Shown here piece by piece: positions 57,234 through 64,000 of a stretch of DNA of 64,000 nucleotides (position 1 is its first letter; every line of letters starts with the position of its first letter). The notes below the pieces were generated by a model that was given only the letters and a program-made list of their open reading frames with translations, searched no databases and was not told where the DNA came from. The position numbers and the translations under genes are program-made. This DNA is from Comamonadaceae bacterium (lineage in GTDB: Bacteria > Pseudomonadota > Gammaproteobacteria > Burkholderiales > Burkholderiaceae_C): NCBI GenBank assembly GCA_003599455.1, contig QZKF01000054.1:1-64000 (forward strand). Reading direction: 5' to 3'.

Positions 57234-57240
57234 CGCGGGC

Positions 57241-57861
57241 TCAGGCCGGCGGCGGCGCTTCGATCATGCGCCGCGCCCAGGCGGGCAAGGCCGCCTCGTC
57301 CTGCCACACCACGCGACCCCCACGGCAACGCGCCACCAGGCGCGGCGGCTGCACCACGCGGTTGCGCGGATTCGTGGTGTCGTACAGCAAGGCCAGGTCG
57401 ACCCGGCGCACCGCCTGCTGCAGGTGCGCGAGGGTGCGCGGGTAGCGCGCCAGAATGCGCTCGGCGGGCACGCCGTGACCGCCCTCCTGCTCGCGCTGGC
57501 GCACGCGTGCGAGCAACTGCCGCGGATCATCCACGCAGACCACCAGCAACACCACGGCAAAGCCAGTGTCCTGCGCGGCCGCGACCAGTGCCAGCTTGGA
57601 AGGGTGCGAGAACACCGTCTCGCTCACGAACGACAGACCGGCGGCCAGGCAGTCGGCGCGGCGCTGGTCGGCCCACTGCCGTGCCATCTGCGAACGCTTC
57701 AAGGGGCTGGTGACCTGCTGCAGCTGCGCCGCCTCGTGCAGGTCGGCGTTGACGAATTCGGCCTCGCTCGGGATCAGGCCGGAGGCCACGGCCGCGCGGT
57801 ACAGCGTGGACTTGCCCGCGCCGTTGGGACCGGCCAGCAGGTAGAAAACCGGTCGGGTCAC
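57241..57861 (-). CDS. Zeta-toxin family P-loop protein (toxin of a TA pair)
   Basis: A 206-residue kinase-like protein with Walker A GPNGAGKS at residues 11-18, a conserved Asp in FVNADLHEA and a lid Arg in RARQREQEGGHG-type sequence (RVRQREQEGGHGVP). Zeta toxins phosphorylate UDP-N-acetylglucosamine and stop cell-wall synthesis. Its ATG overlaps the stop of the antitoxin gene (ATGA). The pair is chromosomal and has no other phage genes around it. Confidence 0.86.
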   Translation of the reverse strand: MTRPVFYLLAGPNGAGKSTLYRAAVASGLIPSEAEFVNADLHEAAQLQQVTSPLKRSQMARQWADQRRADCLAAGLSFVSETVFSHPSKLALVAAAQDTGFAVVLLVVCVDDPRQLLARVRQREQEGGHGVPAERILARYPRTLAHLQQAVRRVDLALLYDTTNPRNRVVQPPRLVARCRGGRVVWQDEAALPAWARRMIEAPPPA

Positions 57862-58202
57862 GCCGCGCGGCGGGCGGCGGGCGCCTTGCCGCGGTTGTCC
57901 AGCACGGTCTGGCGCACCGCCTGGGCCAGGCGGCCGCTGGACTCGGCGGCCAGGAAGCGGGCCTCGATCGCGTCGACCGGATCGGCCTCCACGGTGTGGC
58001 GGGCCGCGGCGTCGTAACGGGCGATGGCCTCGCGCGCTTCCTGCACGGTCAGGCCGGTTTCTTCGGCAATGCGGCCCAGCGTGGCCCAGTACTCGATCTG
58101 GCCGGCGACCGAGCGGCGCTGTGGCTGCGCAGCCTCACGCGCTTGCCGGACCAGACCGGCGGGCAACTTGACCGAGGAAAATGCGCTGCTGGAGGACGAC
58201 AT
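57858..58202 (-). CDS. Antitoxin, ParD-like, of the zeta-toxin pair
   Basis: A 114-residue protein. It opens MSSSSSAFSSVKLPAGLVRQAREAA, of the ribbon-helix-helix type (KLPAGLVRQAREAA), followed by RSVAGQIEYWATLGRIAEETG, typical of ParD-family antitoxins, and an Ala/Arg-rich helical tail. It would bind the operator at 58216-58236 and neutralise the adjacent toxin. The ATG at 58202 has AAGGAG upstream. The gene order antitoxin-toxin with ATGA overlap fits a type II module. Confidence 0.82.
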   Translation of the reverse strand: MSSSSSAFSSVKLPAGLVRQAREAAQPQRRSVAGQIEYWATLGRIAEETGLTVQEAREAIARYDAAARHTVEADPVDAIEARFLAAESSGRLAQAVRQTVLDNRGKAPAARRAA

Positions 58203-58215
58203 GGAAAATCTCCTT

Positions 58216-58236
58216 AATGGCGCATTTTGCGCCATT
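58216..58236. promoter_or_regulatory. Perfect palindromic operator of the TA module
   Basis: AATGGCGCA-TTT-TGCGCCATT, a perfect 9-bp inverted repeat, lies 14 bp before the antitoxin ATG and covers the -10 of its promoter. This position is expected for autoregulation by the antitoxin-toxin complex. Confidence 0.8.
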
Positions 58237-58252
58237 TGGGATACCATGGCAA
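58224..58252 (-). promoter_or_regulatory. Promoter of the TA module
   Basis: On the minus strand TTGCCA (58247-58252) and CAAAAT (58224-58229) are separated by 17 bp, with the -10 inside the palindrome. The predicted leader before the antitoxin start is only about 14 nt. Confidence 0.55.
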
Positions 58253-58291
58253 CCGACCGGATTTTCCACAGCAACTCTCACACGACCGCTC

Positions 58292-58972
58292 ATGAGAAAA
58301 CAGGGAACCGTGGTGCGATGGGACGGCGAGAAGGCGTTCGGCTTCATCCGCTGTCCGCAGATCACCGCCGACGTCTTTTTCCACCTGCGCGATTTCAGCG
58401 GCCCCGGCAAACCCGCCGAAGGACTGCAGGTGATGTTCGAGGACATCCACGTGGGCGGCAAGGGGCCGCGCGCCCTGTCGGTGGAGCCGGCGCGCAACGC
58501 CATCGTGGCGCCGGCGCAGCCTCCCGCCCCGCCACCGCTACCGCCCGAAGCCGAATTGCTGCCGCGCGGCAAGCCGGCAGCGCGCGCGCCGTCACCGCGG
58601 CAGAAGCGGCGCGAGGACATGCCCCTGTGGATCGGCCTGGGCCTGATCGCCTTCTGGCTGCTGCTGTGGCTGGTGGGCATCGGCATGGGGCGCTTCCCCT
58701 GGGTGGTCCTGACCGCGGTGGTGCTGGTCAACCTGGCCACCTTCTACATGTACTGGCGTGACAAGCACGCGGCCATCAACGAGACCCAGCGCACGCCGGA
58801 GGACTGGCTGCACGCGCTGGCTGTGGCGGGCGGCTGGCCCGGGGCCTGGTTCGCGCAGCAGATCCTGCGCCACAAGACGAGCAAGCAGCCGTTCCGGTTG
58901 ATCTACTGGGTCACGGTGGCGGTCAACATGCTGGCGCTGCTGGCCTGGATCGTGTGGCCAGCGTTTCAGTGA
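58292..58972 (+). CDS. Cold-shock domain-DUF1294 membrane protein
   Basis: A 226-residue protein with an N-terminal cold-shock domain (GTVVRWDGEKAFGFIRCP and VFFHLRDF, both RNP-like motifs) and a Pro-rich linker at about residues 70-100. Two or three membrane helices (IGLGLIAFWLLLWLVGIGM and later) and the DUF1294 ending follow. The family joins nucleic-acid binding to a membrane anchor. The function is unknown. It is divergent from the TA module across the palindrome. Confidence 0.86.
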   Translation: MRKQGTVVRWDGEKAFGFIRCPQITADVFFHLRDFSGPGKPAEGLQVMFEDIHVGGKGPRALSVEPARNAIVAPAQPPAPPPLPPEAELLPRGKPAARAPSPRQKRREDMPLWIGLGLIAFWLLLWLVGIGMGRFPWVVLTAVVLVNLATFYMYWRDKHAAINETQRTPEDWLHALAVAGGWPGAWFAQQILRHKTSKQPFRLIYWVTVAVNMLALLAWIVWPAFQ

Positions 58973-58974
58973 AA

Positions 58975-59055
58975 CACCCCCGCGCCGCCTTCGGCGTCAC
59001 CCCCTGAAGGGGGCGCACCCAGCGGCCCGGCGAAGCCGGTTCCGCGGGTGCCCCG
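58975..59055. repeat. REP-like intergenic hairpin element
   Basis: An 80-bp region of consecutive short palindromes: GCCGCCTTCGGCG, CCCCCTGAAGGGGG, and CCGGCGAAGCCGG with a GC-rich remainder. Elements with these CCCCCTGAAGGGGG blocks are, as I recall, repeated between genes in Comamonadaceae. It separates the CSD-DUF1294 and ygiQ genes, which converge on it, and may also act as a terminator. No second copy was noticed in this window. Confidence 0.6.
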
Positions 59056-59060
59056 AACAT

Positions 59061-61406
<2,346 letters not shown>

Positions 61407-61544
61407 GGGGCTGGCACAACCCGGAGCGCGGGTGGGTGGAAAACCCGTGATTTTACCGGCCCACCCTCTTTTCAGGGGCTTTCAGGGGTACTCGCCAGTC
61501 TCACGCCCTTCGAGGCGCTCGTGCATCGGGAAACCTGCCGCGGC

Positions 61545-62003
61545 TCATGCGCGGCGCCCATCCTTGAGGGAATGGGCGATGAGTCGGTCAAAAAATGTTT
61601 CAAGCTGTCGCTGCTCGCTGCTGGAGAGGCAACCAAAGATGTCGGCATTGCGCTGTGCGATCAGGCGCATCACCCGTTTCCACAGCAGCTTGCCGCTGCG
61701 CGTGGGCGTGAGCACCACGCCGCGTGCATCGGCGTCGCTGGCCGACTTGAGCACCAGCTCGCGCTCCACCAGCATCTGCGCGGCGCGGCTGGCCTGGGCC
61801 TTGTTGAGGTTGGCGCGCGCGGCCAGGTCGTTCACCGACAGCGGCGCGAATTCGCCGATGGCCGCCAGGCAGCGCGCCTCGCCCACGCCCAGCCCCAGCG
61901 AGGCGGCGTAGGCCTCGCTGCTGTGGCGGTCGGTGAGCTTGTTGAGCCGGTGCAGGCGGTAGGTCAGGAAATCCTGCAGCGAAGGGATGGGTTCAGTGCC
62001 CAT
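61545..62003 (-). CDS. MarR-family transcriptional regulator
   Basis: A 152-residue winged helix regulator. DLAARANLNKAQASRAAQMLVE (about residues 63-84) is the recognition region, preceded by EARCLAAIGEF and followed by the beta-hairpin wing. It is probably the repressor of its own operon, with twin palindromes 1.7 kb upstream at the operon promoter. The start at 62003 has GGGAG 6-10 bp upstream. An ATG at 62018 is an alternative. The gene overlaps the DUF2783 gene by 11 bp. Confidence 0.85.
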   Translation of the reverse strand: MGTEPIPSLQDFLTYRLHRLNKLTDRHSSEAYAASLGLGVGEARCLAAIGEFAPLSVNDLAARANLNKAQASRAAQMLVERELVLKSASDADARGVVLTPTRSGKLLWKRVMRLIAQRNADIFGCLSSSEQRQLETFFDRLIAHSLKDGRRA

Positions 62004-62190
62004 CGGCGGCTCCCGCATCGCTTTGCGCCAGCGCGTTGGCGATCAGCGGCAACACCTGGTCGGCGCGCTCGAAACGGCTCATGAGCGACAGGAACAGCAT
62101 GGCGAGGAACATGGGCGCCCGCGCCTCGCCCACCTGCGTGAGTGCCTCGCACACGGCGCTGTAGCTCTGGTCCAGATCGGTATCAGTCAT
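61993..62190 (-). CDS. DUF2783 small protein
   Basis: A 65-residue protein with a DUF2783-like core (SAVCEALTQVGEARAPMFLAMLFLSLM). It occurs in aromatic monooxygenase operons next to FAD-dependent hydroxylases. Its ATG overlaps the FAD monooxygenase stop (ATGA). It may help stability or activity of the hydroxylase, which is inference from context. Confidence 0.8.
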   Translation of the reverse strand: MTDTDLDQSYSAVCEALTQVGEARAPMFLAMLFLSLMSRFERADQVLPLIANALAQSDAGAADGH

Positions 62191-63752
62191 GCGAACACCC
62201 CCGTGTCTTTCAGCGCGGCGCGCAGTGGCGCCGGGTCCAGACCGTGCCAGCGGCCCATCACGTAACCATCGGGCCGCACCAGCACGAGCGCGGGTTCGTT
62301 CGGCCCGGCCAGGCCGTAGCGCTGCCAGGCCTGGCCCAGCGTGTCGGCATCAGGGGCGATGGCCAGCGTGTCCACGCCCACATCCTGCAGATCGGGCGGA
62401 TCGCCAAAGGCCAGGCACACGAAGCCGTGACCGAAACGGCTGGTCAGGTGAAACGGCCCCTGCGCGCCCTGCAGCAGCGCCTCGGGCGCGGGCGCGCCAG
62501 GCGCGGCGAGCGCGCTGGTCCAGTCACCGGCGGGCGCCGTGTTGAGGGGCGAGCCCACATAGGTGACGGGTGAGGACTGGCGCGGGTTGATCAGCGAGCG
62601 CACCTGCGCGTCGCTCACCGCCAGGCGCAGTGTGGCTTCGCGCATGAGCCGGTAGGCAAAGTTCGGCGGCGCCATGAACTCGGTGCTCTTGGCGCCGTAG
62701 GCAATGTTCTCGCGCGTGGCGTGCACGCGCTCGGTGGAATACGAGTCAAGCAGGCCCTCGGGCGACTCACCGCGCAGCACGCGCGCCAGCTTCCAGGCCA
62801 GGTTGCCCGCGTCGTCCAGGCCCGAGTTGAGGCCGCGCACGCCGAAGATGGGCACCAGATGGGCCGCGTCGCCCGCGAACAGCACGCGGCCATGGCGGTA
62901 GCTCGGCAGCGTCAGGCACTTGGCGTTGTAGATCGAGATCCAGAGCGGCTCCCAGGGCTCGGTCTCGCCGATCATGTTCAGGTGGCTCTGCACGCGCGGC
63001 AGCACGTTCTCGGGCTTGACCGCTTCCACCGGGTCTTCGTCGTCGCGGATCTGGTAGTCGATGCGCCACACGTCGTCGGGCTGCCGGTGCATGAGGATGG
63101 TGGAGCCGGGGTTGGACGGCGGGTCGAACCAGGCCAGGCGCTCCACGTCGCGGCGCGTCTTCTGCACGATGTCGACGATCACGTACTTGCCGTCGTACTG
63201 CGTGCCCTCGAGCTGCAGGCCGAGCTGCTCGCGCACCGTGCTGCGGCCACCGTCACAGGCCACCAGGTAAGCGGCCTGCACGCTGCGCGGGCCATCGGGC
63301 GTCTGCACCTCGACCTGCACACCACCGGCCACCGGGCGCACCGCCGTGACGCGGCTGCCCCAGGCCACCTGCGCGAGCCCGCCGGCCGCCTGCGCCGCGC
63401 GGTGCGCAAATTCCTCCACGTAGAACTGCTGGATGTTGACCATGGGCGCGAAGCGCTGTGTGGGCTCGCTCGGCATCTGGAAATGCAGCACCTCGGTGTT
63501 GCGCCAGTGGCTGCGCCCGCCCACCCAGCTCAGGCCCTTGGCCACCAGCGGCGCGTCGGCACCCACCCATCCGAGGATTTCCTGCGAGCGGCGCGACATG
63601 CAGATGGCGCGGCTGCCGCTGCAATAGCCCTCGTCGGCCTCGACCACGAGGTGGGCAATGCCCTGGCGCGACAGCAGCGCCGAGAGCGTGAGGCCCACGG
63701 GGCCGCCGCCAGCGATGAGCACGGGGATGGTCGAAGGCAAAGGTGATGTCAT
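62187..63752 (-). CDS. FAD-dependent monooxygenase (aromatic hydroxylase type)
   Basis: A 521-residue class A flavoprotein hydroxylase (PheA/TfdB/MhpA-like). The FAD-binding motif GGGPVGL is at residues 15-21. Asp in ACDGGRSTVR and the GDAAHLVPIFGVRGLNSGLDD segment complete the FAD site. The C-terminal thioredoxin-like domain is present. It hydroxylates a phenolic or related aromatic acid. A promoter with MarR-type palindromes lies upstream and a crotonase gene is divergent, so ring oxidation followed by CoA-thioester metabolism is plausible. Confidence 0.88.
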   Translation of the reverse strand: MTSPLPSTIPVLIAGGGPVGLTLSALLSRQGIAHLVVEADEGYCSGSRAICMSRRSQEILGWVGADAPLVAKGLSWVGGRSHWRNTEVLHFQMPSEPTQRFAPMVNIQQFYVEEFAHRAAQAAGGLAQVAWGSRVTAVRPVAGGVQVEVQTPDGPRSVQAAYLVACDGGRSTVREQLGLQLEGTQYDGKYVIVDIVQKTRRDVERLAWFDPPSNPGSTILMHRQPDDVWRIDYQIRDDEDPVEAVKPENVLPRVQSHLNMIGETEPWEPLWISIYNAKCLTLPSYRHGRVLFAGDAAHLVPIFGVRGLNSGLDDAGNLAWKLARVLRGESPEGLLDSYSTERVHATRENIAYGAKSTEFMAPPNFAYRLMREATLRLAVSDAQVRSLINPRQSSPVTYVGSPLNTAPAGDWTSALAAPGAPAPEALLQGAQGPFHLTSRFGHGFVCLAFGDPPDLQDVGVDTLAIAPDADTLGQAWQRYGLAGPNEPALVLVRPDGYVMGRWHGLDPAPLRAALKDTGVFA

Positions 63753-63764
63753 GTTGTGAATTTC

Positions 63765-63778
63765 GTTGCGTGCGCAAC
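63765..63778. promoter_or_regulatory. Operator palindrome 1 of the MarR operon
   Basis: GTTGCGTGCGCAAC, a 14-bp palindrome, just downstream of and touching the -10 hexamer of the monooxygenase promoter. Confidence 0.75.
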
Positions 63779-63805
63779 TATATGGGCATTCGGTTGCGCG
63801 CGCAA
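63777..63805 (-). promoter_or_regulatory. Promoter of the monooxygenase operon
   Basis: On the minus strand TTGCGC (63800-63805) and TATAGT (63777-63782) are separated by 17 bp. The -35 lies inside the second palindrome, and the -10 touches the first. Confidence 0.7.
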
Positions 63806-63807
63806 CC
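63792..63807. promoter_or_regulatory. Operator palindrome 2 of the MarR operon
   Basis: GGTTGCGCGCGCAACC, a perfect 16-bp palindrome covering the -35. Its centre is 28 bp from the first palindrome. Two related sites covering a promoter fit MarR repression. Confidence 0.78.
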
Positions 63808-63901
63808 TTTTTCGGAAAATGGGCCCGCACGCTGTCGCCAACGCAGCCATGGCCGGACCCACCGCTGGCTATCATGAAAAAACCATTCCCAGGAGACCAC
63901 C

Positions 63902-64000
63902 ATGCCCACCTACTCCACCCTGCGCATCGACAAGGACAGCGCCCAGCCGCGCATGGCCCGGCTGCTGCTCAACCGCCCCGAGCGGCTCAACGCGATCAAC
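63902..64000 (+). CDS. Enoyl-CoA hydratase/isomerase, 5' end only
   Basis: Only the first 33 codons are in the window. The product opens [13 protein letters not shown] and then [15 protein letters not shown], the N-terminal crotonase signature. CCAGGAGACCACC precedes the ATG. It is divergent from the monooxygenase operon and may share its palindromic control region. The remainder of the enzyme and its substrate are outside the view. Confidence 0.86.
   Translation, partial: MPTYSTLRIDKDSAQPRMARLLLNRPERLNAIN

Overview
The window looks like chromosomal DNA from a high-GC betaproteobacterium of the order Burkholderiales, most probably family Comamonadaceae (Hydrogenophaga- or Acidovorax-like). 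I infer this from codon composition, a phaC-phaA-phaB operon with an intracellular PHB depolymerase, an XrtA/PEP-CTERM-type exopolysaccharide cluster, a propionyl-CoA/methylmalonyl-CoA operon, and characteristic small proteins. No similarity search was possible. I saw no rRNA, tRNA, CRISPR array or complete insertion sequence, and no stretch above about 300 bp lacks a gene.

Layout. (1) 1-15985, minus strand: a 13-gene exopolysaccharide cluster running from the export lipoprotein through the chain-length regulator, tyrosine kinase, outer-membrane barrel, secretion ATPase, polysaccharide deacetylase, FemAB-like protein, glycosyltransferases, an amidotransferase and an MBL-fold hydrolase. It leaves the window at the left edge. 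No exosortase is visible in the part seen. (2) 16.2-24.9 kb: tyrB, a DOPA-dioxygenase-like protein, an epimerase, phaZ behind a strong promoter with a PhaR-like palindrome, a soluble RnfB, a chemoreceptor with a C-terminal Cache-like domain, a VOC protein that may be the methylmalonyl-CoA epimerase, and a PmtA-like methyltransferase. (3) 25.0-32.6 kb: mutase, meaB, pccB and pccA, divergent from a GntR regulator, with a shared palindromic operator. Together these convert propionyl-CoA to succinyl-CoA. (4) 32.7-39.4 kb: a Dyp peroxidase, an alpha/beta hydrolase, dusA, then a 2.2-kb lower-GC island, then a YbaL/KefB antiporter.

The island at 35.45-37.70 kb is the most striking feature. It carries an HNH nuclease, a putative phage abortive-infection (PutAbiC-type) membrane protein and a ParB/sulfiredoxin-like protein. 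It is bounded on one side by the 5' end of dusA. On the other side is a degenerate second copy of the dusA 5' end, whose ATG overlaps the antiporter stop codon. This is the arrangement expected of an element integrated into dusA, a known integration hotspot, but here without an integrase. The flanking repeat is imperfect (27/36), so the claim rests on both the DNA and protein-level match.

(5) 39.5-43.9 kb: the PHB synthesis operon phaC-phaA-phaB with a terminator. (6) 43.5-49.0 kb: pgeF, maiA, an old-yellow-enzyme reductase, and an AMP-phosphorylase-like/PRPP-synthase-like pair. (7) 49.0-54.9 kb: a GntR-controlled catabolic locus (Rieske oxygenase, glutamine-synthetase-like ligase, ferredoxin, FAH-family hydrolase, TRAP binding protein) of unknown substrate. 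(8) 54.9-61.4 kb: Nudix hydrolase, MFS transporter, a zeta-toxin/antitoxin pair with a perfect operator palindrome, a CSD-DUF1294 protein, a REP-like element, and ygiQ. (9) 61.5-64.0 kb: a MarR, DUF2783 and FAD-monooxygenase operon divergent from an enoyl-CoA hydratase, with two palindromes over the promoter.
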